DNA of 54,446 bases from Ravibacter sp964559125 (GTDB lineage Bacteria > Bacteroidota > Bacteroidia > Cytophagales > Spirosomataceae), in contig CAZLGW010000040.1 in the NCBI GenBank assembly GCA_964559125.1, forward strand, positions 1 through 54,446, written 5' to 3'. Below the pieces are notes generated by a model. The model was not told the origin of the DNA and made no database searches. It saw nothing but the letters and a program-made list of their open reading frames with translations. Both the position numbers and the translations under genes were made by a program. Shown one piece after another: positions 24,985 to 33,953 of this stretch (the first letter of the stretch is position 1; the number at the start of each line of letters is the position of its first letter).

Positions 24985-26349
24985 ATGAAAAAGTTATCCT
25001 TGGGCCTGGGAGTATCCCTCGTCGTAGCCGGTGCGGTCCTGGCGTCGTTTCGTTACGGTAAAGAAGACACAGTATCCCCGCTTTCGTTTTTGTATCCACA
25101 CCATGTAACGATATCCTGGGAGACCGATCCCAGGTACAGTCAGGCGGTCACATGGCGGACCAGCGACACGGTGCGGTACAGTTATGTAGAATATTGTGAG
25201 GCTGCACCTACTCCCTTTTTCCAGGAGCGGGTGCAGCACCTCCGTGCGCAGACCGAAATACATACGGCAGATGACGGTGTTTGGAACCACCACCATGTCA
25301 ATATCTCCGGACTTCAGCCGGGAACACTTTATTCCTATCGTGTCGGCACCGGGAATTACTGGTCGGAGTGGGCGGAATTCCGGACGGCTTCGGGGAAAAG
25401 CGAACCCTTTTCCTTTATTTATCTGGGGGATGTTCAGCGGGATATACAATCGCTGGGCAGCCGTACAATCCGGAAAGCCGTTCTCGACAATCCGGACGCT
25501 AAATTTCTGCTGTTCGGCGGAGACCTTGTACATCGGGGGGCTTTGAATAATGAAAACTGGAATGAGTTCTTTCCCGCCGGAGGATGGGTGTTCCGGAATT
25601 ACCCTGTCCTGGCGACTCCGGGAAATCACGAGTACGCGACGGCCCGTTCGCCGGACTCCCTTACCCGGCATTGGCGTCTCAATTTTACGTTCCCGCAAAA
25701 TGGGCCGCCGGGGCAGGAAGAGGAAACATACTATGTAGATTATAATAATGTCCGCATTATCTCCCTGAACCTGTGCCGGTATTCCATAGACAAGAAGGGT
25801 ACAAAGGAAATGCTCGAATGGCTGGAAGCCAGGTTAAAGGAATTTCAGGGAGACTGGGTCATTGTTACGCATCATTATTCCATGGAACAACTTGCCAGAA
25901 ACAGGCAGCCGGGAATCCGCTTTCCTGAATTCAAAACGCTTTACGAACGCTACAATGTTCCTCTTGTATTGACCGGGCATGAACATGTTTACGCTCGGGG
26001 CCGTATAGATGGACGGTTGCCGGTGTATGTAGTAAGCGTTTCCGGGCCTTACCAAAATGCCATCCGCTTTCCGGAGTGGATCGAGCGATCGGGAACTTCA
26101 CTACAGATGTACCAGGAAATACACATAAGTCCCGCTTCCATACACTATGTCTCAAAAACGGTATTGGGGGAGATCTACGATGAATTCACTATTTCAAAAG
26201 GAAAAAAGGGAGGGTTAAAGTTCGTCCCCAACCGGAAGTTAGTTCCTGAATCGCTTGTACCACCCCCCGATTTTGAAAAACGGTATAAAAGAGAACTTGT
26301 CGACACTTATATCGCTGATCGGGAAATATATCTTCAAAGAAAAAAATAG
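24985..26349 (+). CDS. Purple-acid-phosphatase-like metallophosphoesterase
   Basis: The 454-residue protein has an N-terminal hydrophobic signal segment, a purple-acid-phosphatase N-terminal (Fn3-like) domain at about 30-135 (QAVTWRTSDTVRYSYVEY, HHHVNISGLQPGTLYSYRVG) and a calcineurin-like catalytic domain with the five metal motifs in order: YLGDVQ, GGDLVHRG, GNHEYA, VTHHYS and GHEHVYARGR. It probably hydrolyses phosphomonoesters or diesters in the periplasm or at the surface. It follows susD after 33 bases, so phosphate removal from the imported glycan or a phospho-polymer is suggested. Fold is near certain; substrate unknown. Confidence 0.88.
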   Translation: MKKLSLGLGVSLVVAGAVLASFRYGKEDTVSPLSFLYPHHVTISWETDPRYSQAVTWRTSDTVRYSYVEYCEAAPTPFFQERVQHLRAQTEIHTADDGVWNHHHVNISGLQPGTLYSYRVGTGNYWSEWAEFRTASGKSEPFSFIYLGDVQRDIQSLGSRTIRKAVLDNPDAKFLLFGGDLVHRGALNNENWNEFFPAGGWVFRNYPVLATPGNHEYATARSPDSLTRHWRLNFTFPQNGPPGQEEETYYVDYNNVRIISLNLCRYSIDKKGTKEMLEWLEARLKEFQGDWVIVTHHYSMEQLARNRQPGIRFPEFKTLYERYNVPLVLTGHEHVYARGRIDGRLPVYVVSVSGPYQNAIRFPEWIERSGTSLQMYQEIHISPASIHYVSKTVLGEIYDEFTISKGKKGGLKFVPNRKLVPESLVPPPDFEKRYKRELVDTYIADREIYLQRKK

Positions 26350-26370
26350 TGACAGTGCGATCTATCTATT

Positions 26371-26465
26371 GCCGGATTTGGAAAATCATGAAAATGACCG
26401 CCTATCAGCTTATCCTGATTGCAATTTGCGACGGGATTGCCTATGCCCATATTGGCAATAGGTAG
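26371..26465 (+). pseudogene. Decayed 5' fragment of an STN-SusC gene
   Basis: Bases 26371-26450 align without gaps to 20011-20090, codons 9-35 of the STN-SusC gene in this window, with 69 of 80 bases identical, including a run of 28 (26372-26399). The reading frame gives RIWKIMKMTAYQLILIAIC then DGIAYAH, matching the signal region RIWKIMKMTIHQLILFAIC, and stops at TAG 26463-26465. Nothing of the STN, plug or barrel follows. It is therefore a relic of a SusC transducer gene, either a partial duplication of the upstream gene or the stump of a lost neighbour in this locus. Confidence 0.8.
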
Positions 26466-26495
26466 GACGTACTAATTTTATTTAAACGTATAACT

Positions 26496-27854
26496 ATGAT
26501 TAGCCCTTTTTTTGCACAATTCGCCATAGTATTGAATACTATATTTTTTTTTGGATTTCAGGAACAACACACGCAAATTATTACGCCTAATCAGTTTGAA
26601 GGGAATGATACTCAGAGAATCCAGGCGGCAGTCGATAAAGCCGCCCGTACAACAGGAAAAGTAGTGGTCCCTGCCAATAATTCCAATGCTTCGGGAGTGT
26701 GGCTGCTTGATAGCGCTGTCCTTTTGCCGGGTAACATAACCGTTATACTGGAAAATTGTACGATACAATTATCGGATAGCAGCCGGGACAATATGTTTCG
26801 CAGCAACAATGTGGGATTGGGCATAACAGACCCGAAATGGAATTACAATACCCGTATCATCGGCGTTGGAGAAGTAATATTGAAAGGGGCGGACAATCCG
26901 CGTTCAACCGGCGATTCATCTAAAAACTTAAGTATTGATTGTGAAGAAGATAAGGAAAAATTGAAAAAAGCAGGCGGACAATGGGAGTATGATATCACCT
27001 ATGGCAGCGATGCGGGAAAAGAAGGACGGAAGCAAACAGGTGATTGGCAGAATATAATGATACTTATGGCCTATGTAGACGGGTTTATACTGAAGAATGT
27101 CACTATTGAAAAAGCACATGCCTGGGCTGTTAGCCATGAAAGGGTTTTAAACGCGGAGATATCGGATATAAGGATCGATTGCCCCGGCGGATGGGATATG
27201 ATCAACGGGAAAAAGCAGTATGTCGAAAATCGCGATGGGATCAATCTTCGTAACGGGTGCAAAAACTTCAGGATCAGCAATATATCAGGAGTTGCGGGGG
27301 ATGATTTCATTGCCCTTTCGATACTGGGGCTGTTTGACCAAAAACATGTCGGAGGCGATATAAATGTTACCATGGTCACTTCCGAAACGTGGCATGGGGA
27401 AGAGGATAACATCGAGCGTGTTTTTATCTCGGATATACGGTGTAAAACGCCGCAATGGGGGATTGCCATCCGTGCAAACGACATGGCAGGTATTCATAAC
27501 GTTTATGTGGACAGGGTATTTTACGAAAGCGCCGGTAGCCAAACCTTTTCCTTTGGCGACGATAAGCGGATTCTCAAATATGATAACAGGTCTGCCGTTG
27601 GCAGACGGAATGGGAGCATATATTTTGGAGGAAGGGGATATGGCCGGGATTCCCGGCCGGGAAAAATGAATAATATTCATGCTATGAATATCATTGGCGA
27701 TGGAGGCCACCTGGTTAATATTGATTCACGCATCGCCAATTGCAGTTTTACAAATGGCATCTATACCGGAAATGGCAATCGCATAATTCTTTACCGTATT
27801 GACCAATCTGAAACGACCAATATTGTTTCACAAAATTTAATAAAAGCTCAATAA
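26496..27854 (+). CDS. GH28-like beta-helix glycosidase
   Basis: The 452-residue protein begins with a hydrophobic, probably cleaved segment and has the pectate-lyase/GH28 superfamily layout: NDTQRIQAAVDKA near residue 36, then beta-helix coils. ENRDGINLRNG, SNISGVAGDDFIALS (a paired Asp after Gly) and GIAIRANDM correspond in order to the polygalacturonase-type DG, GDD and RIK regions, though not exactly. It may cleave a uronic-acid-containing chain; the residue changes leave activity uncertain. It follows the SusC relic and precedes the broken hydrolase, and probably belonged to the same sigma-controlled locus. Confidence 0.7.
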   Translation: MISPFFAQFAIVLNTIFFFGFQEQHTQIITPNQFEGNDTQRIQAAVDKAARTTGKVVVPANNSNASGVWLLDSAVLLPGNITVILENCTIQLSDSSRDNMFRSNNVGLGITDPKWNYNTRIIGVGEVILKGADNPRSTGDSSKNLSIDCEEDKEKLKKAGGQWEYDITYGSDAGKEGRKQTGDWQNIMILMAYVDGFILKNVTIEKAHAWAVSHERVLNAEISDIRIDCPGGWDMINGKKQYVENRDGINLRNGCKNFRISNISGVAGDDFIALSILGLFDQKHVGGDINVTMVTSETWHGEEDNIERVFISDIRCKTPQWGIAIRANDMAGIHNVYVDRVFYESAGSQTFSFGDDKRILKYDNRSAVGRRNGSIYFGGRGYGRDSRPGKMNNIHAMNIIGDGGHLVNIDSRIANCSFTNGIYTGNGNRIILYRIDQSETTNIVSQNLIKAQ

Positions 27855-27866
27855 CAGGAAGATTAC

Positions 27867-28525
27867 ATGAACCCCCGACAACCTGATTGCTTCAAAACTC
27901 TCGTTTATTTATCATTTTTAATCATAGCTCCATTTTATTGGAACGTCGCCAAAGCCCAGCCCTCTGCACAGCACAATTTGACTTTTGACCGGCTCGCTAA
28001 AGTTTGGGACGAGGCCATCCCCTTGGGCAATGGAATGATCGGGGCATTGATATGGGAAAAGGATAGTGTTCTCCGCTTTTCTCTCGATCGCGCCGATATC
28101 TGGGACTTAAGACCATTGAAAGGTTTGAATCGTGAGGAATTCTCTTTTGAATGGATCCGTCGACAGGTGCTCGCCAATGACTATAAGCCTGTACAGGATT
28201 ACCTGGATGCTCCTTATGAACGTGAGCCGGCGCCTACCAAAATACCGGCGGGGGCTTTGGAATTCCGGCTCCCTGCCGGTATTAAGGCAAGCTCTGTTGA
28301 CCTCAAGCTGCCCTTTGATAAGTGGTGGTTAGGAAAGGTATAAAAATTGAAAAGTCCGAAACCGGTTTGTTAACACTTTCCGCAACCAAAAAAGGGAAGA
28401 TCGTGTTCATTCGAAAACAGGATCCCCTCCAAACAGGCAATTGCCCAATGCCAAGGGAGGAGATCACATTTTTACCGGTATCAATTCCGGGGTTGTTTCT
28501 TTTTGTTAAAGGAAGCCGGGTATGA
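27867..28525 (+). pseudogene. Truncated, frameshifted glycoside hydrolase (GH95-like N-terminus)
   Basis: A 158-codon frame starts at 27867 with a signal peptide and continues with VWDEAIPLGNGMIGALIW and SLDRADIWDLRP, the usual N-terminus of GH95-type and related (alpha/alpha)6 glycosidases, then PYEREPAPTKIPAGALEF. It stops at 28343, far short of the roughly 700-800 residues of intact enzymes. A second frame (28322-28525, shifted) continues with GIKIEKSETGLLTLSATKKG, which could be the C-terminal beta domain, before meeting the convergent phosphoesterase. An internal deletion plus frameshift would explain this. The N-terminus is 12 bases from the beta-helix gene, so an original operon is likely. 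Confidence 0.65.
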
Positions 28526-29509
28526 ACATTCGAGTACTTTGCTGCCGTTCCCTTCTCTTATCCAGGTGTCAAACTTACGCTCTGCTTCCTTCAGAACAAT
28601 TACACGTGCGCCGGCTTTAGGGTCGTTGGCGTCACGCATTGTTTTGGTAATCCTTCCGTATGCCAGCGCAATTCCATACTGTACGCCAATGTAGTCGTTT
28701 ATATGATCGTGCCCCACAAAAGTACCCATCACATCGCCGCTTTCGAGCAGGGCGGCAAACATACCCGTGTTAATTTCGGGGCTGCATTCATCTTCATTTC
28801 TCACACCTATCGGCGGATTTAATGTGTTGTTCCAGGCTGCCGTGTATTCCGGTAGCGGGATATGGAAAAAAGCGAGCGCAGGATAAGGTACCCCCCCGTT
28901 GGATAGGGTTAGCTTACGGCTTTGTTCACGATACCAACCCACTTGTTCATGCGTAAACCAGCCCCATCCCCCTACCGTGGGTTTGAGTGTGCTGTACGCA
29001 TTTGAGTCCATAAAGTAAAGCTGGGCAGCCGGTTTGTTTTCTTTGCCAAAAACAGGAAGGATAAAATTGGAATAGCCCACCGTGTTTTCTGCGTTTTTGT
29101 TTACACAAAAGGGAAGGGTTTCAACAAATGCCGCCAGGTTTTTGCGGGAAAGATTACCCTCCGAGTCATGGTTGCCAAAAATCACAGCCCATGGAGTTTG
29201 GGTTCTTTCAAAAATGGCTACCAGTTTTCTATAGGCGTCCTGCGGATCGTCCGCCGTAACGATGTCGCCGGTAAGGACCACGAAATCAGGTTTTTCTGAT
29301 GCCATCACTTTTTCAATCGTTGTATATACATCCAGGTTTTTCTCCTGCTTCAGCGATATATGCGTGTCGGTAAACTGAACAATCTTGAGTTCTCCATCTT
29401 TATCAAATCGAAGTGAGGAAACAGGTTGAGCGTTCAATTCGGCGCCTGTTATGATAAGAATAAGATACGTAATTGATTTGAAAAATTTTGAAAGGGTGAT
29501 AGGGTACAT
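28481..29509 (-). CDS. Secreted calcineurin-like metallophosphoesterase (DCR2/PAP29-like)
   Basis: The 342-residue protein has an N-terminal signal region and the calcineurin-type motifs QFTDTHIS, VLTGDIVTADD, VIFGNHDSEG, FFHIPLPEY and FVGHDHINDY. The spacing and PLPEY segment resemble the DCR2/plant-PAP29-like group of phosphoesterases, frequent near SusCD loci. It is transcribed on the opposite strand from the sigma-controlled locus and overlaps the broken hydrolase at its 3' end, so the deletion junction lies close to its stop codon. The C-terminal tail after YPASF is short and basic, so the protein appears complete. Confidence 0.85.
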   Translation of the reverse strand: MYPITLSKFFKSITYLILIITGAELNAQPVSSLRFDKDGELKIVQFTDTHISLKQEKNLDVYTTIEKVMASEKPDFVVLTGDIVTADDPQDAYRKLVAIFERTQTPWAVIFGNHDSEGNLSRKNLAAFVETLPFCVNKNAENTVGYSNFILPVFGKENKPAAQLYFMDSNAYSTLKPTVGGWGWFTHEQVGWYREQSRKLTLSNGGVPYPALAFFHIPLPEYTAAWNNTLNPPIGVRNEDECSPEINTGMFAALLESGDVMGTFVGHDHINDYIGVQYGIALAYGRITKTMRDANDPKAGARVIVLKEAERKFDTWIREGNGSKVLECSYPASFNKKKQPRN

Positions 29510-29533
29510 AATTTATTTGATTAGCTATATAAT

Positions 29534-29551
29534 TACTGGAAAAGTCCAGTA
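29534..29551. terminator. Small hairpin after thiL
   Basis: TACTGGA and TCCAGTA form a 7-bp stem with a 4-base loop, 15 bases after the thiL stop on the minus strand. There is no T-run, so termination would be weak. Confidence 0.35.
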
Positions 29552-29566
29552 GGTTCCCCGAAAAAC

Positions 29567-30598
29567 TTATTCCAGGTGCTGCCAGCCCTGTGCATGCAGA
29601 GGTACCACATTACCGCTTTTGGTCCTCAGGAGCAATTGGTCTTTATCGGGCGTTATGTAGCCGATGAAGGAGATCTTAGGATTATTCTTAAGCCTGGCGT
29701 GATCTTCCTGCCTGATAGTGAACAACAGCTCATAATCCTCGCCGCCGTTGATAGCAGCTGTAACAGGGCCGATATTAAGCCCGGAGGCGACAAACGCCGT
29801 CTGGTCATCGATCGGCAGATGTTCTTCGAAAACCACTGCACCAACCCCCGAGGCTTTGCATATATGGTGCAGTTCCGACGACAACCCATCTGAAATATCG
29901 ATCATTGAAGTCGGGACAACGCCTGCTTCGGCAAGCTCGTACACTACATCCATCCTGGCTTCGGGCTTCAGCTGCCGTTGTAAAATATACTCTTTACCCT
30001 CGAAATCAGGCTGCATTTTCTGGTCGGCCAGAAATACCTGTTTTTCTCTCGATAATATCTGGAGCCCTGCATAGGCGCCTCCCAGATCACCGGTTACGCA
30101 GAGAATATCATTGGCTTTGGCGGTGCTTCTGTAAGTGACGCGGTCTTTGGCCACCTTTCCGAAAACGCTCACCGACAATATCAGCCCGCTCCTGGAGGCG
30201 GTAGTATCGCCTCCTACCAGGTCCACCTTGTAATCTTCGCATGCAGCTTTGATCCCGTGATAAATTTCCTCTACGGCTTCAACCGAAAAACGGTTGCTGA
30301 GGCCAAGTGAAACCACTACCTGCTGCGGGATGCCGTTCATCGCCGCGATATCTGAAATATTGACTGCGATAGCTTTATACCCCAGGTGCCGTAAAGGATG
30401 GAAAGTGAGGTCAAAGTGGACGCCCTCTATCAGCATATCGGTGGTCAAAAGCCCGTATTCTCCGCCGAGGTCCGTTACCGCTGCGTCGTCCCCGATTCCT
30501 TTCACTGTCGTGGCGAGTTGAGGCTCAAAAGGAGCTGCCAGTCTGTCGATCAACGCAAATTCTCCCAACGTGGCTATTTCAGTTCTATTTTCTTCCAT
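29567..30598 (-). CDS. thiL: Thiamine-monophosphate kinase
   Basis: The 343-residue protein shows the ThiL/PurM-superfamily motifs: KGIGDDAAV near residues 33-41, TTDMLIEGVHFD, AVNISDIAAMNG, LVGGDTTAS, CVTGDLGGAYAGL, DISDGLSSEL and NGGEDYELLFT. It phosphorylates thiamine monophosphate to thiamine diphosphate with ATP, the last step of thiamine cofactor synthesis, in the cytoplasm. It is a single-gene unit with a TATCTTTG box 28 bases upstream; no other thi gene is in the window. TPP would be used here by the transketolase encoded at 49325-51218. Confidence 0.95.
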   Translation of the reverse strand: MEENRTEIATLGEFALIDRLAAPFEPQLATTVKGIGDDAAVTDLGGEYGLLTTDMLIEGVHFDLTFHPLRHLGYKAIAVNISDIAAMNGIPQQVVVSLGLSNRFSVEAVEEIYHGIKAACEDYKVDLVGGDTTASRSGLILSVSVFGKVAKDRVTYRSTAKANDILCVTGDLGGAYAGLQILSREKQVFLADQKMQPDFEGKEYILQRQLKPEARMDVVYELAEAGVVPTSMIDISDGLSSELHHICKASGVGAVVFEEHLPIDDQTAFVASGLNIGPVTAAINGGEDYELLFTIRQEDHARLKNNPKISFIGYITPDKDQLLLRTKSGNVVPLHAQGWQHLE

Positions 30599-30625
30599 AG
30601 GTTTTTAAAATTCATCCGGCGGGCA

Positions 30626-30633
30626 CAAAGATA
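30626..30633 (-). promoter_or_regulatory. -7 box of thiL promoter
   Basis: TATCTTTG on the minus strand matches TAnnTTTG exactly and predicts transcription start about 20 bases before the thiL ATG. No TTTG -33 box at standard spacing. Confidence 0.5.
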
Positions 30634-30765
30634 CTCTATTTCCGGATCGTATAGCAGATGTATAACCGGTCTTCTAAGGGTATCGCACCTGATTTGACGT
30701 CATTGTTGATGAATAGCTATCAGCAGTCAGCTATGTTTAACCAAATGCAACAATTTAATCCAGTT

Positions 30766-32271
30766 ATGAGTTTACCCCTGCTTTCAAGTTCCCTGTTAAA
30801 ATCAAAAAAAGAGCTTTTGCCTGAATATGACCAGATCAGCCGTTTGCCGGAAAAAGTAATACAATTCGGGACCGGCGTTCTTTTAAGAGGTTTACCCGAT
30901 TACTTTATCGATAAAGCCAACAGGCAAGGTATTTTCAACGGTCGGATAGTGATAGTGAAGTCGACCGGAAGCGGCGGTATGGATGCGTTCAACGAGCAGC
31001 AGAGCCTGTATACCCATGTCGTCAGGGGGATCGAAGAGGGCCAGACCGTAGACGAAACGATTATTAATTCGTCGGTCAGCAGGACCTTGTCGGCTGCCTC
31101 ACAATGGTTTAATATACTGGAAGTAGCCGCCAGTCCCGACCTGGAAGTCGTCATCTCCAATACTACTGAAGTAGGTATCCAGTTGGTGCAGGACGATATA
31201 CATGCCTCGCCGCCGGTGTCCTTTCCCGGGAAGCTCACAGCCCTTCTGTACCGTCGTTTCCAGACTTTCGGCAATACCCCCGAAAAAGGGTTGGTGATCA
31301 TCCCCGCCGAACTACTGCCTGATAATGGTAAAATCCTGAGGGATATCGTTCTGGAACAGGCTCATCGTGCTCATCTGGGGGCCAATTTCCTGAACTGGGT
31401 AGAGCGGCATAACCATTTCTGCAGCTCGCTTGTCGACAGGATCGTTCCCGGGAAGCCCTCCGAAGAAGTAAAAGCATCTATTCTTGCCCGGCAGGGATAC
31501 GAAGATAACCTGATCATAATGTCTGAGCCCTACCGGCTGTGGGCTATCCAGGGCGGGGAGCATGTACGTTCGGTCTTGTCGTTTGCGCAGGCGGATAACG
31601 GCGTGATCATAGCTCCGGATATCGACATTTACCGCGAGCTCAAGCTCAGGCTTCTGAACGGAACGCATACGCTGAGCGTGGGGCTGTTTTATCTTTTCGG
31701 GAAAGATACAGTCCGCGAAAGTATGGAAGAACCGGCGCTTGAAGACTTCACCACCAGGCTGATGCTCGACGAACTCGGTCCCGCTATTCCCTACGAGGTA
31801 GGCGAGAGCCGGTACATCCCTTTCGGAAACCAGGTATTAGACAGGTTTCGCAACCCTTCCATCCGCCACCTGCTGCTCGATATCACGGTGCAGTATACGG
31901 CTAAAATGAAAATGCGTAATATCCCGACTTTGCTTGAGCACTACGAACACCGCCAGGAAGCTCCGAAGCTGTTTTCCATCGGGTTTGCCGCTTATCTTGT
32001 GTTTATGCGGGCTGTAGAAAAGGAGGGAGATTCGTACTACGGGGTCAGGGAAGGGCAGAAATACCAGATACGGTGCGACTCTGCCGCTTATTTCTTTGAT
32101 CTGTGGGGGAGGTTCGGAGCGGATACTGACGGGCTTGTTAAAAGCGTACTTTCCGATACGGGCCTGTGGGGCCTGGATCTCACTGCTTTGCCGGGTTTCG
32201 AAGAAGCTATGAGCAGAAACGTAGCGGTTATCCTGGAGCAAGGAGTCGCCGCTTTGCTGGCTAACCCCTGA
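30766..32271 (+). CDS. uxaB: Tagaturonate reductase (altronate oxidoreductase) family
   Basis: The protein belongs to the mannitol dehydrogenase/UxaB family: VIQFGTGVLLRGLPDYFIDK (nucleotide-binding start), VKSTGSGG, EVVISNTTEVGI, the characteristic CSSLVDRIVPG, MSEPYRLWAIQG and LRLLNGTHTLSVGLFYL with the catalytic Lys/Asn/His region NGTH. It would interconvert D-tagaturonate and D-altronate with NADH, in galacturonate breakdown. The frame is open from 30658 with several ATGs; I prefer 30766, a few residues before the conserved part, with 30709, 30733 and 30745 possible. No uxaA or uxaC is near. A good terminator follows. Confidence 0.85.
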   Translation: MSLPLLSSSLLKSKKELLPEYDQISRLPEKVIQFGTGVLLRGLPDYFIDKANRQGIFNGRIVIVKSTGSGGMDAFNEQQSLYTHVVRGIEEGQTVDETIINSSVSRTLSAASQWFNILEVAASPDLEVVISNTTEVGIQLVQDDIHASPPVSFPGKLTALLYRRFQTFGNTPEKGLVIIPAELLPDNGKILRDIVLEQAHRAHLGANFLNWVERHNHFCSSLVDRIVPGKPSEEVKASILARQGYEDNLIIMSEPYRLWAIQGGEHVRSVLSFAQADNGVIIAPDIDIYRELKLRLLNGTHTLSVGLFYLFGKDTVRESMEEPALEDFTTRLMLDELGPAIPYEVGESRYIPFGNQVLDRFRNPSIRHLLLDITVQYTAKMKMRNIPTLLEHYEHRQEAPKLFSIGFAAYLVFMRAVEKEGDSYYGVREGQKYQIRCDSAAYFFDLWGRFGADTDGLVKSVLSDTGLWGLDLTALPGFEEAMSRNVAVILEQGVAALLANP

Positions 32272-32385
32272 CGGTTTTGTTATGGTAAGCTTATTTTATC
32301 AACCCGTGAGTAATAAAAGCAGGGAAAGCGCTTTAGTGTTAAATCAGTATTCCAAATTTCTGATGAAGACGAATTCTTTCGTCGG

Positions 32386-32410
32386 AATGCCCGCTTACCG
32401 GCGGGCATTT
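32386..32410 (+). terminator. Rho-independent terminator after uxaB
   Basis: AATGCCCGC and GCGGGCATT form a perfect 9-bp GC-rich stem with a 6-base loop, followed by TTTAA. It lies about 115 bases after the uxaB stop and ahead of the gnd promoter region. Confidence 0.7.
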
Positions 32411-32499
32411 TAACGACAAAAAAATGTAGTTTTCCGGGTTTATAGCTTATTGACGGGAGTATTGAAGTACCAGTTTCTCGTCATCAGCATTTATTCTGC

Positions 32500-32508
32500 T
32501 AATATTGC
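32500..32508 (+). promoter_or_regulatory. Possible -7 box of the gnd-zwf-pgl operon
   Basis: TAATATTGC, one base from TAnnTTTGC, lies 32 bases before the gnd ATG. TTTC at 32474-32477 could serve as a weak -33 element with a 22-base spacer. Confidence 0.4.
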
Positions 32509-32540
32509 ATTTTCTATCGAGTTACAGAACCCTATAAACA

Positions 32541-33953
32541 ATGTCAGTAAACAAATTCGATTTTGGTTTGGTCGGCCTGGGTGTAATGGGCAGGAATCTT
32601 CTGCTCAATATAGCTGACCACGGCTATTCTGCAATAGCCTTCAACAGAAGTGAAGAAAAAATAGCAGCGCTCAAAGCCGCCGCAACAGAAGGTACCGTAG
32701 TAGACGGAGTTACAAATCTGGGCGAAATGATAGCGTGTTTAAAGGCTCCGCGAAAAGTGATGTTGCTCGTACCTGCCGGAGCGCCTGTAGATGAAGTGAT
32801 CGAGCAGATCCTTCCTCACCTGGAAAGTGGCGATATCATCATCGACGGCGGCAACTCTCATTTTACGGATACGCTGCGCCGTGTAAAATATGTAGAAGGA
32901 AAAGGCTTTAACTTCATCGGGATCGGTGTGTCAGGCGGGGAGCAGGGCGCACGTACGGGTCCTGCCCTGATGCCGGGCGGTTCGGAAAAGGCTTATGAAA
33001 GCCTGAAGCCTATCCTCGAAGCGGTGGCGGCTAAAGTCAACGGCGAGCCATGTGTGGACTACCTCGGGAAAGGAGGAGCCGGACACTACGTGAAAATGGT
33101 GCATAACGGGATCGAATATGGTATCATGCAGCTTATCAGCGAATCATATTCACTTCTGAAAGCGGCCGGCCTGGATAACGCCGAGCTTCATGAAGTTTTC
33201 AAAAAATGGAATGAGGGAGATCTTCAGTCTTTCCTGGTGGAGATCACGCGCGATATTTTCCTTCAGAAAGACGACCAGTCGGATAAGCGTCTGCTGGATG
33301 TGATTTCTGACAAAGCGGGCTCAAAAGGAACCGGCAAGTGGACTTCACAGGATGCGATGAACCTGCCCGTTGCTATCCCGACCATCGACTCCGCTGTTGC
33401 AGGCAGAACTATTTCAGGCTATAAGGATGAGCGTATAGCTGCTTCCAAAGTTTACCCGAGAGACGGCTTTAGTCTGGATATCAGCAAAGAAGAAGCCATA
33501 GAACTGGTACACGATGCCTTGTATTTCGGTACGATCATCAGCTATGCCCAGGGACTTTCCATGCTTTACCAGGCATCCAGGGAGCTGGAAATGGATATTC
33601 CCCTGACGCGCGCCGTAAGCGTATGGAGAGGGGGCTGTATCATCAGGTCTTCTTTGCTCGAAGTCTTTACCGACGCCTACAATTCTTCTCCCGACCTGCC
33701 CAATATCCTGCTCAGCACGCAGATAGCCGGACTAGTAGGGAAGTCAGTACCCAATACCAGGAAAATACTTGCCAAAGCGATAGAAGCTGGTATCCCGGTT
33801 GCGGCTCATACGGCTTCACTGGGTTATTTTGACGCGTATCGTACAGAATACCTGCCGACCAACCTTATTCAGGCGCAGCGCGATTTCTTTGGCGCGCATA
33901 CTTATCAACGTATTGATATCCCTGGTACATTTCACACGGAATGGAACAGCTGA
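32541..33953 (+). CDS. gnd: 6-phosphogluconate dehydrogenase, decarboxylating
   Basis: The 470-residue protein has the full Gnd pattern: GLGVMGRNLLLNIADHGY (NADP-binding), GVSGGEQGARTGPALMPGG, then the catalytic GAGHYVKMVHNGIEYG, DKAGSKGTGKWTSQDA and the C-terminal FGAHTYQRID with the substrate-binding Arg/His. It oxidatively decarboxylates 6-phosphogluconate to ribulose-5-phosphate with reduction of NADP. It is the first of three consecutive genes for the oxidative pentose phosphate pathway and overlaps zwf by 13 bases if zwf starts at 33941. Confidence 0.97.
   Translation: MSVNKFDFGLVGLGVMGRNLLLNIADHGYSAIAFNRSEEKIAALKAAATEGTVVDGVTNLGEMIACLKAPRKVMLLVPAGAPVDEVIEQILPHLESGDIIIDGGNSHFTDTLRRVKYVEGKGFNFIGIGVSGGEQGARTGPALMPGGSEKAYESLKPILEAVAAKVNGEPCVDYLGKGGAGHYVKMVHNGIEYGIMQLISESYSLLKAAGLDNAELHEVFKKWNEGDLQSFLVEITRDIFLQKDDQSDKRLLDVISDKAGSKGTGKWTSQDAMNLPVAIPTIDSAVAGRTISGYKDERIAASKVYPRDGFSLDISKEEAIELVHDALYFGTIISYAQGLSMLYQASRELEMDIPLTRAVSVWRGGCIIRSSLLEVFTDAYNSSPDLPNILLSTQIAGLVGKSVPNTRKILAKAIEAGIPVAAHTASLGYFDAYRTEYLPTNLIQAQRDFFGAHTYQRIDIPGTFHTEWNS

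Noticed and set aside
32325..32334. Palindrome AAAGCGCTTT as a LacI-type operator
   Set aside because: It lies upstream of the uxaB terminator, far from any promoter, and is a single short palindrome.
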